DNA of 64,000 bases from Flexivirga caeni. Lineage in GTDB: Bacteria > Actinomycetota > Actinomycetes > Actinomycetales > Dermatophilaceae. The stretch is taken from NCBI RefSeq assembly GCF_003724155.1, contig NZ_RJJQ01000017.1:62001-126000 (forward strand), given 5' to 3'. This document shows positions 36,874 through 45,416 of the stretch, one piece after another (the first letter of the stretch is position 1; every line of letters begins with the position of its first letter). Both the position numbers and the translations under genes were made by a program. The notes beneath the pieces were generated by a model. The model was not told the DNA's origin, did not search any database, and saw nothing but the letters and a program-made list of their open reading frames with translations.

Positions 36874-38436
36874 TCACCTGAGGTCGGGGTCCCCGCGAAG
36901 TATTCGGGGGAGCGAAGCGGAGGAGAAACTTCGTGGGGTGACGGTGAAGTCGGCGAGCTCCGCCTCCAGCGTCGGGGTGACCTTCGCATGCACGTGCGTG
37001 CCGTCGGCGGTGTGCTCGCTGGAGAGCACCTCGCCGTCGTCGTGGATGCGCGAGAGCAGGTCGCCACGGCTGTAGGGCAGCAGCAGCTCCATCCGGATCT
37101 GCGGACGCGGCAGCTCCCGGTCAATCAGCTCCAGGAGCGCCTCGAATCCCTCGCCGGTGCGCGCCGAGACCGCGATGGCGTGCTTCTCGGCGCGCAGGAT
37201 GCGTTCGACGACCTCCGGGTCGGCCAGGTCGGCCTTGTTGACGACCACGACCTCCTTGACGTCGTCCGCCCCGACGTCAGCGAGAACCGCGCGCACGGCG
37301 GTGATCTGCGACTCCGGATCGGGGTGCGATCCGTCGACGACGTGCAGCACCAGGTCGGCGTCACCGACCTCTTCGAGGGTGGACCGGAACGCTTCGACCA
37401 ATTGATGTGGCAGCTCGCGGACGAACCCGACGGTGTCGACCAGCGTGTAGCCGCGCCCGTCCGTGGTCTCGGCACGGCGCACGGTCGGATCCAGCGTCGC
37501 GAACAGCTGGTTCTGCACCAGCACGCCGGCACCGGTGAGCCGGTTGAGGATCGAGGACTTCCCGGCGTTGGTGTAGCCGGCAATCGCGACCGAGGGCACC
37601 TGCCCGGCGCGGCGCGAGCCACGTTTGGTGTCGCGCATCGTCTTCATCCCCGCGAGCTCGCGACGCAACTTGGCAATGCGCGAGTTGATGCGGCGGCGGT
37701 CGAGCTCGATCTTGGTCTCACCGGGACCGCGCGAGCCCATGCCCTGACCGCCGGCGGCCTGGCCACCGGCCTGCCGGGACATCGACTCACCCCAGCCACG
37801 CAGCCGCGGCAGCAGGTATTGCAGCTGGGCGAGTTCGACCTGCGCCTTGCCCTCCTTGGACTTTGCGTGCTGGGCGAAGATGTCCAGGATCAGCGCGGTG
37901 CGATCGATCACCTTGACCTTCACGACGTCCTCCAGCCCGCGGCGCTGACTGGGGGTCAGCTCCGTGTCGGCCACGACCGTGTCGGCGCCTTCCTCGATGA
38001 CGATGTCGCGCAACTGGGCGGCCTTGCCCGAACCCATCCAGGTGCCGGGGTCCGGCTTCATCCGGCGCTGCAGCACTCCGGCGAGCACCGTCGAGCCGGC
38101 GGTCTCGGCAAGCGCGGACAGTTCACGCAGCGAGTTCTCCGCGTCCTGCGTCGTGCCCTCGCCCCAGACTCCGGCGAGCACGACACGCTCCAGGCGCAGC
38201 TGGCGGTATTCGACCTCGGTGACGTCCTGCAGTTCGGTCGACAGTCCACCGACCCGGCACAGCGCGGCGCGGTCCTCACGGTCGAACTGGTCACCGTCAT
38301 AGGACTGCTCGACCAGAAAGCCGTCGGCGTCATACCGCGGGCCGAGGTCGGCCTCGTCGGCGAGAGCTTCGGCGCGACCCTCGAGCACGTGTGAGCGGGC
38401 GGTCATCGCGCCTCCATCGATGTTGCGTTCAGTCAT
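36874..38436 (-). CDS. hflX: GTPase HflX (ribosome-rescue/heat-shock GTPase)
   Basis: About 520 aa from the ATG at 38436; starts at 38445 and 38406 (the latter with GGAGG close upstream) are alternatives. The N-terminal HflX domain includes GSGKAAQLRDIV and the glycine-rich linker QGMGSRGPGETKIE. The GTPase domain has G1 AGYTNAGKSS, G3 DTVGFV and G4 NKAD. It splits stalled 70S ribosomes in other bacteria. The last 21 or so residues (RSFSSASLPRILRGD) are the translation of a hairpin repeat found between other genes, so the native stop was probably replaced by repeat insertion. Confidence 0.94.
   Translation of the reverse strand: MTERNIDGGAMTARSHVLEGRAEALADEADLGPRYDADGFLVEQSYDGDQFDREDRAALCRVGGLSTELQDVTEVEYRQLRLERVVLAGVWGEGTTQDAENSLRELSALAETAGSTVLAGVLQRRMKPDPGTWMGSGKAAQLRDIVIEEGADTVVADTELTPSQRRGLEDVVKVKVIDRTALILDIFAQHAKSKEGKAQVELAQLQYLLPRLRGWGESMSRQAGGQAAGGQGMGSRGPGETKIELDRRRINSRIAKLRRELAGMKTMRDTKRGSRRAGQVPSVAIAGYTNAGKSSILNRLTGAGVLVQNQLFATLDPTVRRAETTDGRGYTLVDTVGFVRELPHQLVEAFRSTLEEVGDADLVLHVVDGSHPDPESQITAVRAVLADVGADDVKEVVVVNKADLADPEVVERILRAEKHAIAVSARTGEGFEALLELIDRELPRPQIRMELLLPYSRGDLLSRIHDDGEVLSSEHTADGTHVHAKVTPTLEAELADFTVTPRSFSSASLPRILRGDPDLR
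36886..36938. repeat. GAAGT/ACTTC hairpin repeat, copy 3, inside hflX
   Basis: GGGGTCCCCGCGAAGTATTC through GAGAAACTTCGTGGGG, 53 bp, about 85 percent identical to the copies in the siderophore operon. It lies wholly within the 3' end of hflX and supplies the last codons before the TGA at 36874. Confidence 0.9.
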
Positions 38437-38574
38437 GTTCCCCATATCGTCTCAGGGTTCAACACGCGGGGCGAACGCATTAATCCACGGCGCCGCTCGC
38501 GCAAGCGGCGGAAGATGCAGAAGATCCCGATGCCCACCACCCTGCCGTATGGCGCTGGGGTAACCTCCCGGACG

Positions 38575-39174
38575 GTGAGCGACCACTACTTCTCCGCGGC
38601 TCCGGCGAGCGCCGACGAACGGCGCACGATCAACGTGCCGCTGGCCGGGCGCACTCGCGCGGTCCGGGTGGCTCCGGGTGTCTTCTCGGCCGATCGCATC
38701 GACGAGGGGACGAGTGTGCTGCTGCAGCACGCGCCGGCACCGCCGGATACCGGCACCTTCCTGGACCTGGGCTGCGGGTGGGGCCCGATCGCGCTGACCC
38801 TCGGGTTGCGCTCGCCCGCCGCAGCGGTGTGGGGTGTTGACGTCAACGAGCGGGCGCTCGGCCTCGCCCGCGACAACGCGCGATCGCTCGGCCTGCCGAA
38901 CGTGCACGCGGTGAGCGCTCAGGCCGTGCCGGCAGATCTGCGGTTCGACCTGATCTGGTCCAACCCGCCGATCCGGGTCGGCAAACAGGTCCTGCACGAG
39001 TTGCTGCTGACCTGGCTCCCGCGGCTGGCTGCCGACGGCGTCGCCTACCTGGTGGTGCAGCGCCACCTCGGCTCGGACTCCCTGCAGCGCTGGATGACCG
39101 AACAGGGTTATGCCGCAACGCGGTTCACGAGCGTGAAGGGTTTCCGGATCCTGCGCGTCGAGAACCCGGGCTGA
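38575..39174 (+). CDS. RsmC-like class I methyltransferase
   Basis: 199 aa from a GTG at 38575, giving SDHYFSAAPASADERRTI, the usual start of these short proteins. SAM motif I is LDLGCGWGPIALTL. The catalytic NPP motif is SNPPIRVGK, which marks N-methylation of bases, and the C-terminal strand TSVKGFRILRV fits RsmC/RlmG-like enzymes. Probable substrate: 16S rRNA guanine, as for RsmC; the actinobacterial short form lacks the duplicated N-terminal domain. It is convergent with dapF, with a relict repeat in the gap. Confidence 0.88.
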   Translation: MSDHYFSAAPASADERRTINVPLAGRTRAVRVAPGVFSADRIDEGTSVLLQHAPAPPDTGTFLDLGCGWGPIALTLGLRSPAAAVWGVDVNERALGLARDNARSLGLPNVHAVSAQAVPADLRFDLIWSNPPIRVGKQVLHELLLTWLPRLAADGVAYLVVQRHLGSDSLQRWMTEQGYAATRFTSVKGFRILRVENPG

Positions 39175-39194
39175 GCGGCGAGCCGTACTCTGCG

Positions 39195-39231
39195 CGTCCC
39201 GAAGGCGCGACGGTCGCGAGCACGGGACGAG
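39195..39231. repeat. Single degenerate copy of the CGACCGTCG repeat
   Basis: GCGTCCCGAAGGCGCGACGGTCGCGAGCACGGGACG (read in two parts) keeps the GTCCCG/CGGGAC arms and the GACGGTCG core of arrays A and B, but only one unit is present. It lies between the convergent ends of the methyltransferase and dapF. Confidence 0.6.
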
Positions 39232-39243
39232 GCCGGCGCCCGG

Positions 39244-40128
39244 TCAGCTATCCGGCAGCGCCACCCGGCCGCGGGCGATGATCTCCGCCGGTCCGGACAG
39301 CAGCACGTGGCCGCCGTGCAGCCGTATGCCGAGGCGACCTCCCGGGACGTCGACCCGCCAGTCGAGCTGGTCGACGGGCGCACCGGCCCACCACCAGGTC
39401 GCTACGACGGCTGCAGCCGCACCGGTGCCGCAGCTCTGGGTCTCACCGACGCCGCGCTCGTGCACTCGCATCGCAATGTGCCCCGGGCCGACGGCTCGCA
39501 CGAACTCCACGTTGGAGCCGAGCTCGGGATGCGGGTCGACGCGGGGAGGAAGCGTGAGATCGATTGTGCTCAGGTCGAATTCGGGCGGCAGTGCAACCAC
39601 GGTGTGCGGGTTGCCCATGTCGACGCTCAGGGCCGGCAGCGGCTCAGGTGCACCCACGGCCTGCACGACACTGTCGCTGCCGCGTTCGTCGGCCACGTCC
39701 TCGCGGGAGAGGCGCCAGGCGCCCAGGTCGACCTCGAACCCGTCGGCACCCGCCGTCATCCGCTTGACGCCGTCGCGGGTGGCGATGTCGAATTCGGCGC
39801 CACTCTCCAGTCCGTGCTCGACGAGGTACTGAGCAAAGACCCGGGTGCCGTTGCCGCACATCTCGCCGATCGAGCCGTCCTGGTTGCGGTAGTCCATGAA
39901 CCAGCGCGCATCCCCGGCACCGGCACGGACCTCCTCGGGTGCATGCTCCACCGGCACGACGCGGATGACGCCGTCGCCGCCGATGCCGCCGCGCCGGTCG
40001 GCCAGGAAGACCACCTCGTCCGCGGTCAGCTCCGGCGCACCGTCGAGCGCAGGCACCAGCACGAAGTCGTTCCTGGTGCCATGTCCTTTGGCGAATTCGA
40101 TCGTCCTCACCAGGACATTGAAGACCAT
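39244..40128 (-). CDS. dapF: Diaminopimelate epimerase
   Basis: 294 aa from the ATG at 40128; a GTG at 40110 (VRTIEFAKGHG) is a possible shorter start. Interconverts LL- and meso-diaminopimelate for lysine and peptidoglycan. The two catalytic cysteines are in MCGNGTR and SCGTGAAAA; other motifs are KGHGTRNDFV and GNPHTVV. Length is within the family range. It begins 26 bp after the miaA stop on the same strand, an arrangement conserved in many actinobacteria (miaA-dapF-hflX region), so co-transcription is likely. Confidence 0.95.
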   Translation of the reverse strand: MVFNVLVRTIEFAKGHGTRNDFVLVPALDGAPELTADEVVFLADRRGGIGGDGVIRVVPVEHAPEEVRAGAGDARWFMDYRNQDGSIGEMCGNGTRVFAQYLVEHGLESGAEFDIATRDGVKRMTAGADGFEVDLGAWRLSREDVADERGSDSVVQAVGAPEPLPALSVDMGNPHTVVALPPEFDLSTIDLTLPPRVDPHPELGSNVEFVRAVGPGHIAMRVHERGVGETQSCGTGAAAAVVATWWWAGAPVDQLDWRVDVPGGRLGIRLHGGHVLLSGPAEIIARGRVALPDS

Positions 40129-40153
40129 CGGGACGTGCCCGGGCCGTCCGGTG

Positions 40154-41083
40154 TCAGGCGCCGGACGGCGTGTCCGCGGTCCGCACTGCCGCGAGCGCCC
40201 GGTCGAGCAGGTCCGGGGCGTCATACGACAGCCAGCGGATGCGCTCGTCCGGGCCGAACCACGACTCCTGTCGGCGAGCGAACTTCCTTGTCAAGGTTGC
40301 TGTTTCGGCTTTCGCTTCACCCTCGGCAAGTTCGCCGTCCAGCTGCCGGAGCGCCTGTGCGTAGCCGATCGCGCGGCTCGCCGTGCGTCCCTCGCGCAAC
40401 CCGTGCCGGTCGAGTTCGCGCACTTCGTCGAGGAAACCGGCGCGCCACATCCGCTCGATCCGCATCCCGATGCGCTCGTGCAGCACCGGCCGGTCGATGC
40501 GCAGCCCGAGCATGACTGCAGGCTCGAGGAATTCGCGTTTCGGCAGAGTTGCGCTGAACGGCTCGCCGGTCAGCTCGATCACCTCGAGCGCTCGCACGAT
40601 GCGCCGGCCGTTGGTCGCCGGGATCTGCTGCGCTGCGGCCGGATCCGCGGCGACGAGCTGCGCGTGCAGCGCCGCTGCGCCGGCCTCGCCCAGGCGTGCT
40701 TCCCATCGGGCGCGGGTGCCCGGGTCGGTCGGCGGGATCCGCAAATCGTCCAGTGCGGCGCGCACGTAGAGTCCGCTGCCGCCGACCAGGATCGGCACGG
40801 TGCCGCGGCTGCGAATCTGCGCGATCGTCTCCCGCGCATCCCGTTGGTATGCCGCGACATTCGCCTCATCACGCACATCCAGCACGTCAAGCAGGTGATG
40901 CGGCACACCACGGCGCTCCTCGACGGTCAGCTTGGCAGTGCCGATGTCCATCCCACGGTAGAACTGGGACGCGTCGGCGTTGACGATCTCTCCGCCGAGT
41001 GCCAGCGCGAGGGCGATGCCGAGATCCGACTTGCCGGTCGCGGTCGCTCCCACGACGGCGACGATCGGCAGCTGACTCGGCAT
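40154..41083 (-). CDS. miaA: tRNA dimethylallyltransferase
   Basis: 309 aa. It adds the isopentenyl group to A37 of tRNAs reading UNN codons. P-loop GATATGKSDL near residues 12-21, then NADASQFYRGMDIGTAK and GGSGLYVRA as in the family; the C-terminal part includes ASRAIGYAQ. Its product is further modified by MiaB, encoded at 58.3 kb in this window. Upstream, a divergent acyltransferase-like gene starts 47 bp away. Confidence 0.96.
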   Translation of the reverse strand: MPSQLPIVAVVGATATGKSDLGIALALALGGEIVNADASQFYRGMDIGTAKLTVEERRGVPHHLLDVLDVRDEANVAAYQRDARETIAQIRSRGTVPILVGGSGLYVRAALDDLRIPPTDPGTRARWEARLGEAGAAALHAQLVAADPAAAQQIPATNGRRIVRALEVIELTGEPFSATLPKREFLEPAVMLGLRIDRPVLHERIGMRIERMWRAGFLDEVRELDRHGLREGRTASRAIGYAQALRQLDGELAEGEAKAETATLTRKFARRQESWFGPDERIRWLSYDAPDLLDRALAAVRTADTPSGA

Positions 41084-41130
41084 ACCGCTCAGTGTGACAA
41101 AGTAGCGCCGCCCACTCCTACGATGGGCCG

Positions 41131-42078
41131 ATGACTTCCGCGCTCGGCACCGACCAGGTGCGCGCCCGTCTCACCGGGGCGGCGCTGCACCGCGCCTTCG
41201 ACTACTTCGCGGTGCAGCAGCCGGATGTCGACGACTTCGCTTCCGCCGCAACGAAAATCGCCCACGACACAATCTGGCTGGCCCGCGTGGCCCGCACGGC
41301 GGACCGGCTGCGTGCCGGCATGGGCAGGTTCCTCACCATGCGGCAGGCCCTGCTGCCGTCGGCGTTCGACCCGCAGGACCCGGCCGAGCCGCTCGAGGCA
41401 CGGTTCTTCTACCCGGTGGCGTTCGCCGCGACCCTGCCGGACACCCTCGCCTTCCACCGTTCGCGAGCCATTCCGGACAGCGCATCCCACGCGATCCTGG
41501 CGGACCTCGGTGCCCACCTGCGCATCTTCGAGCAGACGTTCGGCCACACCGGACTGCACGTGCAGAACTGGTTCACGCTGCACCTGCGCGGCATGATCTA
41601 CGACTTCGGCAGACTGCAGGCCGATCTCGAAAAGCTCGACGCTCCAGCGACATTCGTGCGCGCTGCCGGGGTGCCGGTGGTGAGCGGGTCAGTAGTTGCT
41701 GGCATACACATCCCGGCACGCGGACCGCTCGCCCCCGCCGAGGTCGACGACTCGCTCGCGCGCATCCGCCCGTTCTACGAGCGGCACTTCCCTGAGTTGC
41801 CGCCGCCCTCCACCGCCGTGTGCCACAGCTGGTTGCTCGACGAGCAATTGACCGACCTGGTCCCGGACAGCAACATCGCGCGCTTCTGCGCCCGGTGGCG
41901 CCCGATCGGTGAGCCCACCGACGGTGACGAGTCGGTGCGCAACTTCGTCTTCCGGAGGCCGTATGCCGACCCGGCGGATCTCACGAGCACGACCCGTCTG
42001 GAGCGCGCGGTCCTGGACCACTGGCGCAGCGGCGGCCACCTGCGGCAGCGCTGCGGCTGGCTGAAACTGCCGAGCTGA
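41131..42078 (+). CDS. Acyltransferase-domain protein (NAT_N/GNAT_C-like)
   Basis: 315 aa, no signal peptide or membrane segment. An N-terminal helical part (about 10-110) and a C-terminal part with IYDFGRLQADLEKL, IHIPARGPLAPAEVDDSL and TAVCHSWLLDEQLTDL resemble the paired NAT_N and GNAT_C domains annotated as acyltransferase domain-containing proteins in Actinobacteria. A catalytic residue cannot be assigned. The substrate is unknown. It is divergent from miaA and stands alone. Confidence 0.75.
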   Translation: MTSALGTDQVRARLTGAALHRAFDYFAVQQPDVDDFASAATKIAHDTIWLARVARTADRLRAGMGRFLTMRQALLPSAFDPQDPAEPLEARFFYPVAFAATLPDTLAFHRSRAIPDSASHAILADLGAHLRIFEQTFGHTGLHVQNWFTLHLRGMIYDFGRLQADLEKLDAPATFVRAAGVPVVSGSVVAGIHIPARGPLAPAEVDDSLARIRPFYERHFPELPPPSTAVCHSWLLDEQLTDLVPDSNIARFCARWRPIGEPTDGDESVRNFVFRRPYADPADLTSTTRLERAVLDHWRSGGHLRQRCGWLKLPS

Positions 42079-42116
42079 GGTTCCGTCGCGCAGGAGAGTG
42101 CGCGACAGTGGAAGGT

Positions 42117-42248
42117 ATGAGTAACCAGCCCGACGATTACGACCTCGAGGAAGAAGAAGTGGCGACCGAGGAAGGCATGCCGCTGCCACCCGGACGGGAC
42201 GACGCGAACCAGCCGATCGACGAGCCGGCCGAGCGCGACGGATCTTAG
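42117..42248 (+). CDS. Small acidic protein, unknown function
   Basis: 43 aa: MSNQPDDYDLEEEEVATEEG, then a Pro/Asp-rich tail ending PAERDGS. The ATG has GGAAGG directly upstream, which is the main support. No cysteine, membrane segment or recognisable domain; it looks disordered. Starts 38 bp after the acyltransferase-like gene and may be co-transcribed. It could be a chance frame. Confidence 0.5.
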   Translation: MSNQPDDYDLEEEEVATEEGMPLPPGRDDANQPIDEPAERDGS

Positions 42249-42414
42249 TGCGCAGCCGTCCTGACAGAGGCGAAACGATGCTCCCTTTTGGCTGGCAGTT
42301 ACCCGGCAGTTCCGTGTGAGTTTTGGCGCATGGGACCGCCACAGTCGCTCCCGGTCATAGGTTCACTGCGGCGTCCTATCCGACGTCACTCTTGAGAGCC
42401 CTAGGAGCATCCAC

Positions 42415-44448
42415 ATGCCCAGATCCCGTTCCTCTGCACGCGCGGCCACAGTGGCCGGTGCGGGCGTCCTCGCCCTCGCATTTGCCGCGAGCCTCGGCAC
42501 CGGCACCGCCCACGCGGCCGGCAACACCAACCGACGGGTCGCCGTCGGGTCGGGCACGAATGTCGCCGCGATCCCCGGCGCCCGCGTGGTCGGGACCGCC
42601 GCTTCCCGCGCCCCGGAACAGGTTTCGTTCATCCTCAAGGAGCGCAACAAGGCCTCCCTCGCGGCACAGGTCGAGCGCGGCTTCAACCACCACATCGGCG
42701 TGGCGAAGTTCGCCGCGAGGTACGGCCAGAGCACCGCGTCGATCCACCAGCTGACCCACTACCTGGCCACGTTCGGCATCAAGACCTCGGTCTACCGCGA
42801 CCATGTCGATGTCACCGCCCGCGGCACGGTCGGGGAGTTCAACAAGGCGCTGGGCGTGCACCAGGAGAACTACACCGTCCCCGCCCAGGCCGGCCGCGCC
42901 GGCAGCGGCCGCATCCCGGCCCAGGTCGTCCGCGGCACATCCCAGCGGCCGCAGCTGCCCACCAAGGTCGCCGACAACGTGCTCGCGGTGCTCGGCCTGT
43001 CGACCTACAGCCCGTTCACGTCGGACGCGACGCACGTGTCCGGGATCGCCGGCACGCGCTCGCGGATCTCGGGGAACCCGACCAGCAAGGGCATCAACTG
43101 CGTCCAGCTCAGTGGGTCGCCGTACGGCTGCAACACCCCGTCCGACTTCGTCGCGCGCTACGGCCTGGCCAGGGCCGAGAAGGCCGGCGACATCGGCAAG
43201 GGCCGCACGGTCGGCATCGTGACGCTGGCCGCGCTCGACAAGGGCGCGCCGCAATACTTCTGGTCCCACGTGATGGGCCTGAAGACGAAGCGGAAGGTCA
43301 CCGTGCAGAACATCGACGGCGGCCCGGGTGCGCCGAGCGACGCCGCGGGCACCGGGGAGACCGATCTCGACGTCGAGCAGTCCGGTGGCGTCGCCTCCGG
43401 CGCGAACGTCGTGGTCTACCAGGCCGCCAACACCGACAACGGCTTCGCCGACGCCTTCTTCACCGCGGCAACCCAGAACAAGGCCGACTCGGTGTCCAGC
43501 AGCTGGGGCGAATCCGAGACGGTCATTCACGCATCGGTGGCCACCGGCGTCGAAACCCCGACGTACCAGGCGGCATTCGACGAGGCATTCCTGGAGATGG
43601 CCGCCCAGGGGCAGTCAGCGTTTGCCTCCGCCGGGGACGAGGGTGCGTATGACGCCACCGCCGACCTCAAGACCACCAACCTGGCCGTCGACTCGCCGGC
43701 CGACAGCCCGTACATCACCTCGGCCGGCGGCACGACCCTGCCGATCTCGGAGACACTGACCAACAAGAAGACCGGGGCCAAGGCCTCGTTCGACGTCACG
43801 AACGAGCGCGCCTGGGCCTGGGACTACTTGTGGAAGCCCGTGGCGACCATCAACGGCACGACCGAAGCCGCAGCGGCCAACAAGCTGGACACCGGTGGCG
43901 GCGGCGGCTTCAGCACGGTGGAGCCGCGCCCGTCCTACCAGCGCGCACTCGTAGGCCGCTGGTCCGCGGTCCCCTACCTGACGCCCACCGGCTACCAGAC
44001 CGTCAGCGGCATCACCGAGCCGACCACCTGGCGCTTCAACGGCTCTCCGAAGGTCATTTCCCGGGCCACCAGCAGCGGCCGCGCCGAGCCGGACGTGTCG
44101 GCAGACGCCGACCCGTACACCGGTTACCTGCTCTACGAGCCGAGTGCACCGTCGGGCAAGCCCGCACTGCAGGCCGGCTGGGGTGGCACGAGCTACGTCG
44201 CGCCCCAGCTCAACGGTAGTGCCGCGGTGATCGACTCCGCGCTCGGGCACCGGGTCGGGTTCCTCAACCCGGCGCTCTACCGCCTGGCCGCCGGCATCGC
44301 GTCGCCGATGCTCCCGCTGAACCGCGCGGGCACGACGAACGACAACCTCTACTACACCGGCACACCGGGCACGAAGTACAACCCCGCGACAGGTCTGGGC
44401 ACCCCGAACCTCGGACAGCTCATCACCGACCTGAAGTGGAACTGGTGA
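42415..44448 (+). CDS. Secreted S53 (sedolisin/kumamolisin) peptidase with pro-domain
   Basis: 677 aa. Signal peptide 1-34 (hydrophobic VAGAGVLALAFAASL, cleavage after AHA). An activation (pro-kumamolisin) domain spans about 65-225 and the catalytic domain about 240-677. The sedolisin triad is E315 and D319 (GTGETDLD) with S593 in GWGGTSYVAP, plus the oxyanion Asp in the EPDVSADADPYTG region and a C-terminal calcium site. An acid-active extracellular endopeptidase, released after pro-domain removal. Strong hairpins follow the stop, so it is a single-gene unit. It neighbours the haem-acquisition genes but a link is speculative. Confidence 0.93.
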   Translation: MPRSRSSARAATVAGAGVLALAFAASLGTGTAHAAGNTNRRVAVGSGTNVAAIPGARVVGTAASRAPEQVSFILKERNKASLAAQVERGFNHHIGVAKFAARYGQSTASIHQLTHYLATFGIKTSVYRDHVDVTARGTVGEFNKALGVHQENYTVPAQAGRAGSGRIPAQVVRGTSQRPQLPTKVADNVLAVLGLSTYSPFTSDATHVSGIAGTRSRISGNPTSKGINCVQLSGSPYGCNTPSDFVARYGLARAEKAGDIGKGRTVGIVTLAALDKGAPQYFWSHVMGLKTKRKVTVQNIDGGPGAPSDAAGTGETDLDVEQSGGVASGANVVVYQAANTDNGFADAFFTAATQNKADSVSSSWGESETVIHASVATGVETPTYQAAFDEAFLEMAAQGQSAFASAGDEGAYDATADLKTTNLAVDSPADSPYITSAGGTTLPISETLTNKKTGAKASFDVTNERAWAWDYLWKPVATINGTTEAAAANKLDTGGGGGFSTVEPRPSYQRALVGRWSAVPYLTPTGYQTVSGITEPTTWRFNGSPKVISRATSSGRAEPDVSADADPYTGYLLYEPSAPSGKPALQAGWGGTSYVAPQLNGSAAVIDSALGHRVGFLNPALYRLAAGIASPMLPLNRAGTTNDNLYYTGTPGTKYNPATGLGTPNLGQLITDLKWNW

Positions 44449-44504
44449 CCTCGACCGAGTCGGCCTCACACTGAGGCCTCTTCGGAACAACCCGCACCGC
44501 ACCG

Positions 44505-44539
44505 GATCCGCCGGGTGGCCTCGCGCCACCCGGCGGATC
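44505..44539 (+). terminator. Terminator-like hairpin after the S53 peptidase
   Basis: GATCCGCCGGGTGGC pairs perfectly with GCCACCCGGCGGATC around a five-base loop; a smaller hairpin GGCCTCA/TGAGGCC precedes it at 44462-44478. No long U run follows, as is common in GC-rich actinobacteria. Confidence 0.7.
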
Positions 44540-44617
44540 TGTGTCGTATCCGGGCCTTGACCTTCCTGCGGGTCGAAGGTCCAGAGTTGCCGGTATGACG
44601 ACCCCCACCGCTGAGTC

Positions 44618-44645
44618 ATGAGCGAGCGCAGCGAGCGACCAGACG
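44618..44645. repeat. GAGCGAGCGCAGCGAGCGACC repeat, second copy
   Basis: ATGAGCGAGCGCAGCGAGCG followed by ACCAGACG matches, on the opposite strand, bases 1411-1440 that encode the first ten residues of the MalG-type permease. Here it lies between genes and no frame continues from its ATG usefully. Confidence 0.75.
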
Positions 44646-44685
44646 GCTCAGGGCGAATGCACACCCCGACGAAGGAGGGATGTGC

Positions 44686-44988
44686 ATGACCGTCCTGGTT
44701 CATCTCTGCCGCGCCTGCGGGCACCAGCAGGCTTGGCACTCGCCGCGCTGCGCCGGCTACACCTCGTGCCACTGCTGTCGCACCGACCAGTGCGAGCCGA
44801 CGACGGAACCCGTTGTGCTGCCTACGTTTTCGTTCCCGGGGTGGCACGTTGAGCCGCTCGTTGCGCCGGGCACCGTGCGCAATGCCGGGACCATGCACGC
44901 ATCGCAGACCTGTGCGTGCGCCGCGTGTCTCACGGCATACGAACGCCTGGCCGCGCAGACCCGGCAGGGCGACGCGCTGGCCGGCTGA
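44686..44988 (+). CDS. Small cysteine-rich protein, unknown function
   Basis: 100 aa. The ATG at 44686 is preceded by GGAGGG; an ATG six bases earlier overlaps the site. The N-terminal half has CRACGHQQAWH, then CAGYTSCHCC and C at 38, and a second cluster TCACAACL lies near 85, a pattern suggesting one or two zinc ribbons. No membrane segment or signal. It precedes the DUF2470 gene by 51 bp and may be co-transcribed with it. I do not recognise a family. Confidence 0.7.
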   Translation: MTVLVHLCRACGHQQAWHSPRCAGYTSCHCCRTDQCEPTTEPVVLPTFSFPGWHVEPLVAPGTVRNAGTMHASQTCACAACLTAYERLAAQTRQGDALAG

Positions 44989-45039
44989 CGGACCGCCCCG
45001 CACCGGCCGGTGCGGGGCGGGCGATGCGACACTGCTGCC

Positions 45040-45333
45040 GTGCAGACGTTTCCCCAGGACGTGGTCGACGCCGTCCTCCACCACATGAACACCGATCACG
45101 CCGGCGACAACCTGGTGATCGTCCGGGCCTTCGGCGCTCCGGACGCCGAGGCGGCCCGGATGACCGGGCTCGATTCCGGCGGCGGCGACTGGGCCGCAAC
45201 GGTCGCGGGCGCCGACGTGCCCGTCCGGATCAGCTGGCCGCAACCCGTCACGGAGCGGCCCCGGATCCGCACTGCGGTCGTCGATCTCTACCAGCAGGCC
45301 TGCTCGAAGCTCGGGCTGCCAAGCGAGCACTGA
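45040..45333 (+). CDS. DUF2470 (HugZ C-terminal-like) protein
   Basis: 97 aa from a GTG at 45040. It contains AVLHHMNTDHAGDNLVIVRA, the His-rich motif of the DUF2470 domain found at the C-terminus of HugZ-type haem oxygenases and related flavin/pyridoxamine-oxidase-fold proteins. Standing alone it may bind haem or assist haem breakdown; the immediate neighbour downstream is a canonical haem oxygenase with its own iron box. Function beyond the domain match is inference. Confidence 0.85.
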   Translation: MQTFPQDVVDAVLHHMNTDHAGDNLVIVRAFGAPDAEAARMTGLDSGGGDWAATVAGADVPVRISWPQPVTERPRIRTAVVDLYQQACSKLGLPSEH

Positions 45334-45377
45334 GCCCGCTCCCGGGCCGCGTCCGGTTGCGACACACCCTCCTTCCA

Positions 45378-45399
45378 AATAAGGTTAGGCGTACCTTTC
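45378..45399. promoter_or_regulatory. DtxR/IdeR-type iron box before haem oxygenase
   Basis: AATAAGGTTAGGCGTACCTT, core 45381-45397, matches the DtxR consensus TTAGGTTAGSCTAACCTAA in both half-sites. It lies 18 bp upstream of the haem oxygenase start; an AGGAGGA ribosome site lies between. Confidence 0.85.
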
Positions 45400-45416
45400 T
45401 AACCAGGAGGAGCGTC

